A DNA stretch of 21,158 nucleotides from Rhodospirillaceae bacterium (GCA_018700655.1 JABIUG010000176.1:1-21158), one strand, 5' to 3'; shown: positions 1 to 7,577, counted from the stretch's first letter. Numbers and translations: made by a program. The notes: a model not told the origin generated them from the sequence alone.

Positions 1-215
1 ACATCCATCCCGACTATCACGAAATCAACGTTGTGATGACCGACGGGACCAAGTTTACCACGCGCACCACTTGGGGCGCCGAGGGCGATACCATGACCCT
101 CGAAATCGATCCTAAGTCGCATCCGGCTTGGACCGGTGGCAACCAGCGTCTGGTTGACAGCGGCGGTCAGGTCGCACGTTTCAACAAGCGTTTTGCGGGC
201 CTCAAGCTCGGCTAA
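1..215 (+). CDS. rpmE: 50S ribosomal protein bL31, 3' part
   Basis: This is a structural protein of the large ribosomal subunit, at the subunit interface. The reading frame is open from the window edge (first full codon at position 3) and gives 70 residues, starting IHPDYHEINVVMTDG. Only about the first three residues should be missing, because the family begins MK(K/x)DIHPDYH. The signatures TTWGAEGDTMTLEIDPKSHPAW and DSGGQVARFNKRF are split across the protein and match alphaproteobacterial L31 closely. No cysteine is present, so this is the zinc-free (C-minus) form. The GTG at 33 is an internal valine codon, not a start. A strong terminator follows the stop codon by 25 bp. Confidence 0.95.
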   Translation, partial: IHPDYHEINVVMTDGTKFTTRTTWGAEGDTMTLEIDPKSHPAWTGGNQRLVDSGGQVARFNKRFAGLKLG

Positions 216-240
216 ACGCCTGTTTTTGCATAACTATCAA

Positions 241-270
241 CGGCGGACCAGCAATGGTCCGCCGTTTTTC
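241..270 (+). terminator. Rho-independent terminator of rpmE
   Basis: A perfect 10-bp stem (CGGCGGACCA at 241-250, TGGTCCGCCG at 255-264) encloses a GCAA tetraloop and is followed directly by TTTTTC. On the other strand the same hairpin lies 9 bp past the stop of the convergent amidohydrolase gene, but it is followed there by the weaker TTGATAGTT. It probably acts mainly on rpmE and may help in both directions. Confidence 0.92.
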
Positions 271-272
271 GT

Positions 273-1310
273 TCAGCCTCTTCTGGTTTCGTAACCTGCC
301 AGGAAGGCCGCTAGGTTGAGCCCAAGCTCGTCGCACAGGTATCCACCCTCCTGGACCAGGACGGCGGGGAGATCGCGCTCGGCGGCAAACGCGCCCATGC
401 ATTCACCAACCCGTGCGAATCCGTCTGTCGTGACCTTGAGAATGCCGAGGGGATCGTTCTCCTGGGCATCGAATCCGGCCGAGACCAGCAGGACGCCGGG
501 ATCAAACGCCGCGACCGTTTCCATGGCCGATCCGAGCGCTTCGAGAAATCCGTCATCGGCGGTGCCGTTCGGCAGGGGAATGTTGCGCGTATAGCCCATC
601 CCCTGCCCTGCCCCGCGTTCATGGCGGTGGCCCCAGAAGAAGGGGTAGAAGTTGACCGGGTCGCCGTGGATCGAGACGAACAGAACGTCATCGCGTTCCC
701 AGAAGACCGATTGCGTTCCGTTGCCGTGGTGTACATCGAAATCGACAATCGCAGCCCGGCCATATGTCGGCAGAACATGTTCTGCCGCGATAGCGACGTT
801 GTTGAGGAAACAGAAGCCGGCAGCCATGTCGCGGAATGCATGATGACCCGGTGGGCGGCACAGCGAGAAAGCGTGATTTTCCCCGTCGAGCACGCGATCG
901 GCCGTCGTCAGGACGACATCGGCAGAAATTCGCGCTGCATCCCAGGTTCTCGAGCCAATCGGACAGGCGCCGTCGCCCATATGGAATCCGGCCTGACCGA
1001 CAATATGATCGGGCCTTGTCGCATTGCCCCGGGCCGGAAAGACATTGGGCAGAATTTCAGGCCCGGCGCCCGGCAGCTCGGACCAGCGTTGGTGTGCGGT
1101 CTCCAGGAAGGTCAGGTAGTCGGGGCTGTGAACCCTGGCCAAAGCACCACGGTCATGGGCTGTTGGCGCCAGGACCGTGTGGTCATCGACAACCGCGGCT
1201 TGCAGGACCTCGGCACGGCGCGGCACTTCGGCGGGCGCAGCAATGGTGCCACGCACGATGAAACTCTTTGAATCATGCAGCGCATGGTCGGGGCTGAAAA
1301 CAACATCCAT
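273..1310 (-). CDS. Acetylpolyamine amidohydrolase-like HDAC-superfamily deacetylase
   Basis: Predicted cytoplasmic zinc amidohydrolase of 345 residues that removes acetyl groups from acetylated polyamines or other small amides. Visible motifs are RPPGHH (152-157, the catalytic His pair), GFCFLNN (165-171), DFDVHHGNGTQ (190-200, zinc ligands D192 and H194), GFDAQENDP (279-287, zinc ligand D281) and EGGY (321-324, transition-state Tyr324). The opening (VVFSPDHALHDSKSF), the phrase ISIHGDP-like SIHGDP before a FYPFF loop, and the total length resemble the Mycoplana ramosa acetylpolyamine amidohydrolase more than acetoin-utilization AcuC or histone deacetylases. The ATG at 1310 has AAGAAGG nine bases upstream. 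It lies 29 bp after the membrane protein gene on the same strand, so the two are probably cotranscribed. The substrate is inferred; the fold and chemistry are solid. Confidence 0.88.
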   Translation of the reverse strand: MDVVFSPDHALHDSKSFIVRGTIAAPAEVPRRAEVLQAAVVDDHTVLAPTAHDRGALARVHSPDYLTFLETAHQRWSELPGAGPEILPNVFPARGNATRPDHIVGQAGFHMGDGACPIGSRTWDAARISADVVLTTADRVLDGENHAFSLCRPPGHHAFRDMAAGFCFLNNVAIAAEHVLPTYGRAAIVDFDVHHGNGTQSVFWERDDVLFVSIHGDPVNFYPFFWGHRHERGAGQGMGYTRNIPLPNGTADDGFLEALGSAMETVAAFDPGVLLVSAGFDAQENDPLGILKVTTDGFARVGECMGAFAAERDLPAVLVQEGGYLCDELGLNLAAFLAGYETRRG

Positions 1311-1339
1311 GGAATTCTACCTTCTTGAAAATTGAACCA

Positions 1340-2803
1340 TCAGCCAAGCAACAGACCCGCCGCCAACAACACGCTCGCAGCCAGCCAGACCAGTGCGAGC
1401 GCCAGGACCTGGACACCACGTTCGAAGTTTCTGTCGTATGCCAAAAGAGCCAGGAACCCCAGCCCGCCCAGCACGATCACCGCCCACAGCAGCGGATCGC
1501 CAATTCCCATCAGCGCCGCAACAATCGCCAGCGCGGTGCCGAAATCGACCAACCACATGGCAGCGACAAGCCTCGGGCGCCTGGTCTGGGCGGGCCGGCG
1601 TCCGACCGACTCATCAACAATCCGCGCCAGGCCGGCCAGGGCAATCCCGCCGCCCGCCACAGCCGCGAGCAGCGGCGCCATGCCCCTGAAACGTTCGACA
1701 TCGAATTCGGGCAACGCCAACGCACCGGCACAGAACGCCGCAGCAGCCAGCGCACCGCCACCGGCAAGCTCGAGCACCATCGGCGGGCGGGCCGGGCCGG
1801 CCGGCCAGATCAGGGCAAGCAGAACCATGGCAAAGGCAGCGACTGCCGCCATCACGCCCGGTGAAATCGCCAGTGACAGCACGACGACGATCACCGCCAT
1901 CGCGGCCAAATCGGGGACGGCTATCGTGCTCGTCCGCTGGCGAAGATGCCCTTGAACCGACGCACCCAACACACCGACCAGCGCAAGCGCCATGATCACC
2001 GCAAAGAGCCCGTAAACAGCCGGCGGCAGGAAAAGGGACGGCAACCAGGCTTCCAGCGACAGGCTTTCCGCCCGGGCCGCCGCCATCCAGCCTCCGATCA
2101 CACCCAGCGCAACAAATCCGAACACCGGCCACGGCCATTCACGCTGCACGACATACCAGAGCTTTCGGGCAGTGGCCCCACCCAGGATCAGCCATAGACC
2201 CGAGATAACGATCAGTGGCGGCAGATGCAGCAGAAACACCCGGCGTGCTTCATCACGGTCAGCTATCAGGGCACCTTTTACGGCCATGCCTGCCAGATCC
2301 AGCAACCAGGCATGGCGCTGCATATAGGTCAGCGCCATGGCAGCAAGCACACCGATGGCAAGCATGAAAACGAGGCTCGGCCGCAGACGCCGTGTCGTTA
2401 TCCAGCCCAGCGCCAACGCTACCAGGGCAGCAGCAAGCGCCAGCCCGGCGACGACCTGGTAGAGTGTGAGGTCCGGTCGGAAAAGGACCAGAACCGGCTC
2501 CAGGCAGAAGGCGAGCAACACGCCGGCGCCGATTCCCAATGCGGCACTGGGTTCGACCCTCAGGGCCAGACGCGCCGCCAGGCCAAAAACCAGCACCACC
2601 ACGGACCAACGCAGCAATTCACCGAGCAGAACCAGGGCCTGATCGGCCGGCGCGCTGAACAGGGGGATGACCTGTTCCCTGGGCAACCACAAATCCAGGA
2701 GAATCCGTGCGCCCACGGCACACAGAACGAGCAATAGAGCTTCACTGACGCTCTTGGGCGGCCAGTCGGGCACCACCAGCCGTCGCAACCGTCCCTCACG
2801 CAT
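1340..2803 (-). CDS. Polytopic inner-membrane protein, function unknown
   Basis: I do not recognise the family. The 487-residue product is almost entirely hydrophobic, with about 12-14 candidate membrane helices (for example around residues 21-38, 56-78, 86-108, 115-134, 144-160, 193-209, 225-242, 260-281, 298-315, 317-334, 343-363, 376-393, 412-432, 437-456 and 464-486). Short basic loops such as TTRRLRP, GHLRQR and GRRPAQTRRPR look cytoplasmic by the positive-inside rule. No transporter signature or catalytic motif is evident. The frame stays open upstream to 2992, but that extension is polar and unlike the rest. I place the start at the ATG at 2803 (MREGRLRRLVVPDW), a typical basic lead-in to the first helix. 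The deacetylase gene follows after 29 bp. It could be a transporter or membrane-bound enzyme related to polyamine or acylamide handling, but this rests on context only. Confidence 0.72.
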   Translation of the reverse strand: MREGRLRRLVVPDWPPKSVSEALLLVLCAVGARILLDLWLPREQVIPLFSAPADQALVLLGELLRWSVVVLVFGLAARLALRVEPSAALGIGAGVLLAFCLEPVLVLFRPDLTLYQVVAGLALAAALVALALGWITTRRLRPSLVFMLAIGVLAAMALTYMQRHAWLLDLAGMAVKGALIADRDEARRVFLLHLPPLIVISGLWLILGGATARKLWYVVQREWPWPVFGFVALGVIGGWMAAARAESLSLEAWLPSLFLPPAVYGLFAVIMALALVGVLGASVQGHLRQRTSTIAVPDLAAMAVIVVVLSLAISPGVMAAVAAFAMVLLALIWPAGPARPPMVLELAGGGALAAAAFCAGALALPEFDVERFRGMAPLLAAVAGGGIALAGLARIVDESVGRRPAQTRRPRLVAAMWLVDFGTALAIVAALMGIGDPLLWAVIVLGGLGFLALLAYDRNFERGVQVLALALVWLAASVLLAAGLLLG

Positions 2804-3136
2804 ACGGCACACCTGTCGTTGCACAGGGGATACCCTCTGTAGCGCCTCGTTGCACCCCAAAGCCCATCCGGATCTCAATGCTGGCGACCAGTTGCCCTGC
2901 CATGAGGTGGAGAATAGGCGGCACGGAAGGACTGCACCAGATGCCGTCGTCACCCCAAGCGAAACAGATTCCCGCGAAACCGCAAAATACATGCAGCGAT
3001 GCCCGTGAATATGTCACAACGCGACGAAACAGGACGGCGTCACATCGCGGCACGGAACCACCAAGTGTTTCCGCGCAACATGATCCGCTCTAGGATCATC
3101 GACACCTGCCAACGAGCACGAATTCTGGGGAACACC
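2804..3136. promoter_or_regulatory. Divergent intergenic region
   Basis: These 333 bp separate the divergent membrane protein and BKACE genes, so promoters for both should lie here. I found no convincing -35/-10 pair. Two symmetric elements are visible. One is an imperfect hairpin at 2823-2840 (ACAGGGG, loop, CCCTCTGT with one G-T pair), 20 bp before the membrane protein start. The other is the 7-bp-arm palindrome at 3080-3099, described separately. Short open frames cross the region but have no ribosome-binding site or recognisable product. Confidence 0.4.
3079..3099. repeat. Palindrome with a fragment of the greA-upstream repeat
   Basis: ATGATCC (3080-3086) and GGATCAT (3093-3099) form perfect 7-bp inverted arms around GCTCTA. 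The 15 bases CATGATCCGCTCTAG (3079-3093) also occur exactly at 9917-9931, where they form the right end of a long inverted repeat upstream of greA. No matching left end (TAGAGCGGAT) is found upstream here. It may be a degraded copy of that repeat, an operator for the BKACE gene 38 bp downstream, or both. Confidence 0.55.
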
Positions 3137-4018
3137 ATGTCACGATCCGTCATCATCACATGCGCCGTCACCGGCGGCGGCGATACCGTGGGCAAAAGCG
3201 ATAAGGTCCCGGTCACGCCCGAACAGATCGCCAACTCGGCGATCGAGGCCGGTAAGGCCGGTGCCGCGATCTGCCATTGCCATGTGCGCGACCCCGAGAC
3301 CGGCGCCCCTTCGATGCGCAAGGACCTTTACGCCGAGGTCGCCCAGCGGATTCGCGACTCCGACAGCAACATCGTGATCAATCTGACGACCGGACCGGGC
3401 GCGGGTTTCATCCCCTCCGATGACAACCCGGCGGTCAACAAGAACCCCGGCGCATTCAAGAAGCCCGAGGAACGCACGGCCCATGTCGAGGAACTGCTTC
3501 CGGAGGTTTGCAGCCTTGATGTCGCGACCCTCAATTTCGGCGAACGCGCCTTCGTCAATGTGCCCCAGCACCTGGCGGTCATGGCCGAGCGCATCCGCGC
3601 GGTTGGGATCAAGCCGGAGCTGGAAGTCTTCGATGCCGGCCATCTCAGGCTTGCGCGCAAGCTGATCGATGACGGCCTGATCGATGCTCCGCCCATGTTC
3701 CAGCTTTGCCTGGGCATTCCCTGGGGCGCTCCGGCCGACCCCGAAACCGTGGCCTACATGAAAAACATGCTGCCCAAGGACGCCAACTGGGCCGGCTTCG
3801 GCATCTCGCGCCTGCAGATGCCGATGGTCGCCGAAATCGTCAATCTGGGCGGCCATGTCCGGGTCGGGCTTGAGGACAATCTCTATCTCGAAAAAGGCGT
3901 GCTCGCGACCAACGCACAGCTTGTCGAGAAAGCCGCCGGCATCATCGCAATGATGGGTGCCAATGTCGCCTCGCCCGATGAGGCACGCCAGATTCTGGGG
4001 CTTCGGGGCACGCAATGA
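3137..4018 (+). CDS. Beta-keto acid cleavage enzyme (BKACE, DUF849)
   Basis: Zinc-dependent TIM-barrel enzyme of 293 residues. BKACE proteins condense a beta-keto acid with acetyl-CoA and split it into acetoacetate and a new CoA ester. The metal motif HxH is at H47 and H49 (ICHCHVRDP), with the third ligand probably E246 (VGLEDN). Other family phrases are ITCAVTGGGDT (7-17), VTPEQIA (26-32), ELEVFDAGH (161-169), QLCLGIPWGAP (189-199) and GGHVRVGLEDNLY (238-250). The opening and these phrases resemble dehydrocarnitine-cleaving members, but substrate cannot be read by eye. I chose the ATG at 3137 (GGGGAAC just upstream) over the longer frame from 2999, because the family starts at MSR.VIITCAVTGGG. 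The zinc histidines are flanked by cysteines (CHCH), an uncommon detail. It overlaps the next gene by 4 bp, so the two are coupled. Confidence 0.9.
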   Translation: MSRSVIITCAVTGGGDTVGKSDKVPVTPEQIANSAIEAGKAGAAICHCHVRDPETGAPSMRKDLYAEVAQRIRDSDSNIVINLTTGPGAGFIPSDDNPAVNKNPGAFKKPEERTAHVEELLPEVCSLDVATLNFGERAFVNVPQHLAVMAERIRAVGIKPELEVFDAGHLRLARKLIDDGLIDAPPMFQLCLGIPWGAPADPETVAYMKNMLPKDANWAGFGISRLQMPMVAEIVNLGGHVRVGLEDNLYLEKGVLATNAQLVEKAAGIIAMMGANVASPDEARQILGLRGTQ

Positions 4019-4776
4019 TTTCCGTCGACCTCTCAGGCAAACGCACGCTGATCACCGGCGCGGCCTCGGGCATCGGACTGGCATCCGCCGAACTCTTCGC
4101 CCGCAACGGTGCACGAGTTGCCATGAACGACCTGCCGCGCAATCCCAACCTCGCAACCGAGGTCGCCCGCCTGAAGGCTGCCGGGCTCGACGTCATCGCC
4201 GCCCCCGGCAATGTCGGTGATCCCCAGGAATGCCGCCGCATGGTCAGCCAGGCAACTGCCGATCTGGGCGGCCTGAACCATCTGATCAACAACGCCGGAA
4301 CACCCGCTACGAACGCACCCGTGCCGCCCGAAGACCTCGATGCGATCGACGAAGGGTTCTGGGACGCCATTCTCTCGGTCAACCTGGTCGGGCCCTACCG
4401 CTGCGCCCAGTCGGCCGCTGACGCCTTGCGTGCTTCCGGCGGCGCGATCGTCAACACCTGCTCAATCGCGGGCATCACCGGCGTCGGCTCATCGACCGCC
4501 TATGCCGCAAGCAAGGCCGGCCTGATCAACATGACCCAGGCTCTGGCCAAGGCGCTGGCACCCGATGTCCGCGTCAATGCGATTGCGCCCGGCGTCGTCG
4601 ACAGCCCCTGGGAATGTCAGTGGCCCGAAGATCAGCAACCCGCCCGCGTCGGCCGTGTCCCGCTCCAGCGCAAGGGCGTGCCGGAAGACTATGCCGAAGG
4701 CATTCTCTTCCTCGCCGGCGCAGGCGCCTACATCACCGGCCACACGCTCGTGATCGATGGTGGCCTGACGGCCTAG
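4015..4776 (+). CDS. Short-chain dehydrogenase/reductase (SDR)
   Basis: Classical SDR of 253 residues that oxidises or reduces a hydroxyl/keto pair with NAD(P). The Rossmann motif TGAASGIG is at 14-21, NNAG at 92-95, the structural Asn at 123, and catalytic Ser150, Tyr163 and Lys167 (YAASK) are all present; the C-terminus IDGGLTA is typical. Asp39 after strand beta-2 (MNDLP) favours NAD(H), which suits a catabolic dehydrogenase. The start overlaps the BKACE stop (ATGA). The natural reading is that this enzyme makes the beta-keto acid that BKACE cleaves. A 3-oxoacyl-ACP reductase label is possible but less fitting. The next gene converges from the other strand after 42 bp. Confidence 0.9.
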   Translation: MISVDLSGKRTLITGAASGIGLASAELFARNGARVAMNDLPRNPNLATEVARLKAAGLDVIAAPGNVGDPQECRRMVSQATADLGGLNHLINNAGTPATNAPVPPEDLDAIDEGFWDAILSVNLVGPYRCAQSAADALRASGGAIVNTCSIAGITGVGSSTAYAASKAGLINMTQALAKALAPDVRVNAIAPGVVDSPWECQWPEDQQPARVGRVPLQRKGVPEDYAEGILFLAGAGAYITGHTLVIDGGLTA

Positions 4777-4818
4777 GGCAAGACCAGGTCCGTTCGAACC
4801 GGCAGAGACGGTCGGGCT

Positions 4819-5781
4819 CTAGAGGTCCAGCGTCAGCAGCGGTGACTTGGAACGGCTGCAGCAGACCATGATGAATTCGCCGCGTTCCTTTTCCTCGTCA
4901 TCGAGCACGAAGTCGCGGTGGTCGGGGTCGCCCTCGACCAGGACGGTGGCGCAGGTGCCGCAGATGCCTTCCTCGCACATGGTCTCGACCTCGATGCCGT
5001 TGGCCCGCAGGACATCGACGATCGACTTGTCGGCCGGCACATCGAGAATCGCGCCGGTGCTGGCGATCTTGATCTGGAAGGCGTCGCTGTCGCCGTGATC
5101 GACCGATTCGTCGACCGAGAAAAACTCGAAATGCACGGTACCGCGCGGCCAGTGGTTGCTGGCTTCCTCGCAGGCATGCATGAAGCCGCCGGGGCCGCAG
5201 TAATAGATATGGGCGCCGTCACGCACATCGGCGAGCAGCGCCTTGATGTCGAGGCCGTCTGCCGGATTGCCGTTGTCGTGATGGAAATGAATGCTGTCGG
5301 CGAAACCTGAAGCCGCGATGTCTTCCTTGAAAGCCGTCTTGGCGGGCGTGCGCGTGCAGTAGTGCATCTCGAAGCTCTCGCCACGGGCCGAGAGGTCACG
5401 CGCCATCGCCATCATCGGCGTCACGCCGATACCGCCTGCCATCAGGATGTGATGCTTGGCGTCCTCGGAGAGCGGAAAGTTGTTGCGCGGCGGATGGATG
5501 GTGAGCACGTCACCTTCCTTCACGTTGTCATGCATGCAGACCGAGCCGCCCCGGCTTACGGGCTCGCGCAGGACGGCGACGACATAGCGGTCGACATCGC
5601 GCGGATCACTGGAGATCGAATACTGACGCGCGATGCCGTTAGGTAGCTCAACATCGAGATGCGCACCGGCGGTGAACATCGGCAAGAGGCTGCCTTGTGG
5701 GTCGGTCAGTTCGTAGGACCGGATATCCTCGGCCTCCTGAACGATCTTGTTCACCTTCAGACTCAGCGTCGTAGCGCTCAT
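4819..5781 (-). CDS. VanB/phthalate dioxygenase reductase-type oxidoreductase
   Basis: Single-chain electron-transfer protein of 320 residues that moves electrons from NAD(P)H through FMN to a [2Fe-2S] centre and on to an oxygenase. The flavin motif RQYS is at 52-55, the nucleotide site GGIGVTP at 116-122, YCGPGGFM at 194-201, and the C-terminal plant-type ferredoxin domain carries C269, C274, C277 and C307 (C-x4-C-x2-C-x29-C). This domain order is that of vanillate demethylase reductase and of carnitine monooxygenase reductase (CntB). I prefer the ATG at 5781, with GGAG seven bases upstream, over the GTG one codon earlier. No terminal oxygenase lies in the window, so its partner is unknown. 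The adjacent BKACE makes a quaternary-amine or carnitine role possible, but this is inference. Confidence 0.88.
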   Translation of the reverse strand: MSATTLSLKVNKIVQEAEDIRSYELTDPQGSLLPMFTAGAHLDVELPNGIARQYSISSDPRDVDRYVVAVLREPVSRGGSVCMHDNVKEGDVLTIHPPRNNFPLSEDAKHHILMAGGIGVTPMMAMARDLSARGESFEMHYCTRTPAKTAFKEDIAASGFADSIHFHHDNGNPADGLDIKALLADVRDGAHIYYCGPGGFMHACEEASNHWPRGTVHFEFFSVDESVDHGDSDAFQIKIASTGAILDVPADKSIVDVLRANGIEVETMCEEGICGTCATVLVEGDPDHRDFVLDDEEKERGEFIMVCCSRSKSPLLTLDL

Positions 5782-5893
5782 CACCCAGCTCCATCTAAGA
5801 ACAGTTTCGGCCCCGCAGGGCAGCGCTCCTTAGCACACCACGGCGCGGGTGCGCCACGGGGTGCCACGGAATTCCGGCAACGGGGATATGGGG

Positions 5894-5924
5894 TCCGGCA
5901 CGACCCGTGTCGAGCCGTGCCGGA
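5894..5924. other. Intergenic hairpin, 9-bp perfect stem
   Basis: TCCGGCACG (5894-5902) pairs with CGTGCCGGA (5916-5924) around a 13-base loop. It lies 18 bp past the stop of the minus-strand 502-codon gene and about 110 bp before the reductase start. Read in the direction of those genes it is followed by CCCCATATCC, not a T-run, so it is not a canonical terminator. It could stabilise the upstream message or attenuate read-through into the reductase gene. Confidence 0.45.
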
Positions 5925-5942
5925 AAAGGAATATTGAAAGTG

Positions 5943-7451
5943 TCAGGCCGCCAGGCGCTGCACGATCTCAGGGTAGAAACGCTGGGGCTTGGTCGGTGCG
6001 GCAACCGCACACTGTTTGACCGCTGAAACCGCATGGACCCAGCGCAATGGCTCACGACAGACCTGATATTCCTCATAGGCCGCCTGCTGCAGCTTGTAGG
6101 CATGCATCTCGCTGGCGTCCTCGCGACAGACCAGACGGGTGGTCAGATGGAACAGCGCTTCGGGATCATGGCCAGCCTTCATGTAGGCTTCGGCCAGCCG
6201 TGTGGCATCACGCACGCCGTCAAAGGCAACCAACTCGTTGATCGCGACCGGAAGATCGGTGACGTCATAGCCGTCGATACCAAGGATGATGTCCTCGATC
6301 TGGCCGAGGATGGCATCGGGCGAAGCTGTGCTCAGTTCAGCGGCATCGCTCTGCCAGTCCCATTGCAGGGTGTGATCGAGGTAACGCACCTCATAGCTCC
6401 AGGCCCAGCCGATCAGCGCCAGAACCTTGTGGCGGAAGCTTACCTCGGGGAAGCCGATCAGGTAACGCCGCGCGGCGATGCCGGTATGAATGTGGACATC
6501 GAACGGGTTGTTGCTGTGCGAACGCAGGAAGATCCGGCCACCGCCGACCGAAAGTGCTTCACAGGTTCCTTCCATCGAAAGACCGCTGCCCAGGGCACGA
6601 GCAACCATTTCCGGAATCGAGGCGATGCTCGAAACCGCACCAACCTCATCGGCCAGGGCGGCAATCGCTTGCGCCTCATGCTCGCCGGTATGTTGCGGCA
6701 CCTTGCCTTCTTCAAGGCCATAGGTTTCGACCAGCTCTTCGAGTTCGTGGAACCGTTTGTAGAGATCAATACCCTCTGTGATCGAATCCTCGGTGAACTC
6801 ACCAAAAGCGTCGAACGATGCATGGCGCGACAGGAAACGCAGCACCGGACGCATCAGAGTCGGGCCCCACTGCCAGCCGATCGCATCAAGCGCACGCATG
6901 GCATAGATCGGATAGAGGAAATAATGATCGTCGAGCGAGTTACGCCGCAGCGACACGGTCAGCATGCTGTTTAGAATCTGGCCCGGCGTCGCCTTTTCGC
7001 AGGCCAGCGTCACGGCACGTTCGGCCAGACGCGGCTCGCGATCGGTCATCGCTTTTTCCAGGCGTGCAAGCACCCGATCGGTCTCGACGTCACGGTTCAG
7101 GTCATCGAACTGGACCATCGCGGTGGGACCCATCGACGGCAGGTGGATGTGTTTGTTGGCCAAAGCGACGCATTGCAGAACAGGCAGGTCGTGAGAGCTT
7201 TCGTCCAGGCGGTCGGTCATGGCCGTGACGGCATAGATGCCGGCAATCGGGTGGATCGGGCCGCCGTGATGGTCAGCCGGCAGTTCGGTCGAACGCGACA
7301 CCGCAAGTGCGGCCGCCGTGATCAGGGCCTTCGGATCCGTACCGTTGCCGAGCAGGGTCACGGTCTTGTCGATGATCTCGTTGCGCGGGGTATCTTCGAC
7401 AAAACGGACCAGCTGTTCGGTAGCGGCGTCAAACTCGACCAGACGAACCAT
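5943..7451 (-). CDS. Helical, His-rich protein, function unknown
   Basis: A soluble, probably all-alpha protein of 502 residues with no signal peptide or membrane helix; I cannot assign a family. Conspicuous histidine clusters are HHGGPIHP (61-68), HIH (101-103), DDHYFLYP (174-181), and HSNN followed by HIHTG (312-324), with DHTLQWDW at 359-366. The C-terminal third (EMHAYKLQQAAYEEY, 448-462) reminds me of helical domains attached to some actinobacterial Rieske proteins, and the HHGG..HP motif faintly of questin-oxidase-like proteins; neither is certain. The frame is open to 7691, but that part overlaps the LysR gene. The ATG at 7451 has GGAG six bases upstream, whereas the ATG at 7463 has none. 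It is divergent from the LysR gene by 124 bp and upstream of the reductase on the same strand, so LysR control and a redox role are plausible inferences. Confidence 0.75.
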   Translation of the reverse strand: MVRLVEFDAATEQLVRFVEDTPRNEIIDKTVTLLGNGTDPKALITAAALAVSRSTELPADHHGGPIHPIAGIYAVTAMTDRLDESSHDLPVLQCVALANKHIHLPSMGPTAMVQFDDLNRDVETDRVLARLEKAMTDREPRLAERAVTLACEKATPGQILNSMLTVSLRRNSLDDHYFLYPIYAMRALDAIGWQWGPTLMRPVLRFLSRHASFDAFGEFTEDSITEGIDLYKRFHELEELVETYGLEEGKVPQHTGEHEAQAIAALADEVGAVSSIASIPEMVARALGSGLSMEGTCEALSVGGGRIFLRSHSNNPFDVHIHTGIAARRYLIGFPEVSFRHKVLALIGWAWSYEVRYLDHTLQWDWQSDAAELSTASPDAILGQIEDIILGIDGYDVTDLPVAINELVAFDGVRDATRLAEAYMKAGHDPEALFHLTTRLVCREDASEMHAYKLQQAAYEEYQVCREPLRWVHAVSAVKQCAVAAPTKPQRFYPEIVQRLAA

Positions 7452-7547
7452 GACATTCTCCATCGTCGCAGCAGCGAAAGCCTCATCGCGATCGCAGAAC
7501 CTCGGGTCGCAGTATGACGCGTTGCGGCCCAGTTGTAGATTGCCATC

Positions 7548-7577
7548 TTGATAAGTTATTGATATCAAAATTGATAT
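7548..7577. promoter_or_regulatory. AT-rich TTGATA repeat island, likely LysR operator
   Basis: In a GC-rich setting this stretch is nearly pure A/T. TTGATA occurs three times on the plus strand, at 7548, 7559 and 7571, spaced 11 and 12 bp and thus on one helical face. The middle copy is part of a perfect 10-bp palindrome TTGATATCAA (7559-7568). LysR regulators usually bind T-N11-A dyads between divergent genes, so an autoregulatory and target operator is likely. The third copy touches the LysR start codon. Confidence 0.55.

Noticed and set aside
3140..4015. Antisense frame of 291 codons matching almost exactly the BKACE gene
   Set aside because: The BKACE motifs on the plus strand are unambiguous. 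Equal extents come from codon-position bias in GC-rich DNA.
4777..4818. Possible terminator between convergent SDR and reductase genes
   Set aside because: Only a loose symmetry around TTCGAA is visible, with no clean stem and no T-run in either direction.
6033..6974. Plus-strand frame of 313 codons opposite the 502-codon gene
   Set aside because: The minus-strand frame is longer, has a good ribosome-binding site at 7451 and coherent helical composition; the plus-strand frame is a shadow.
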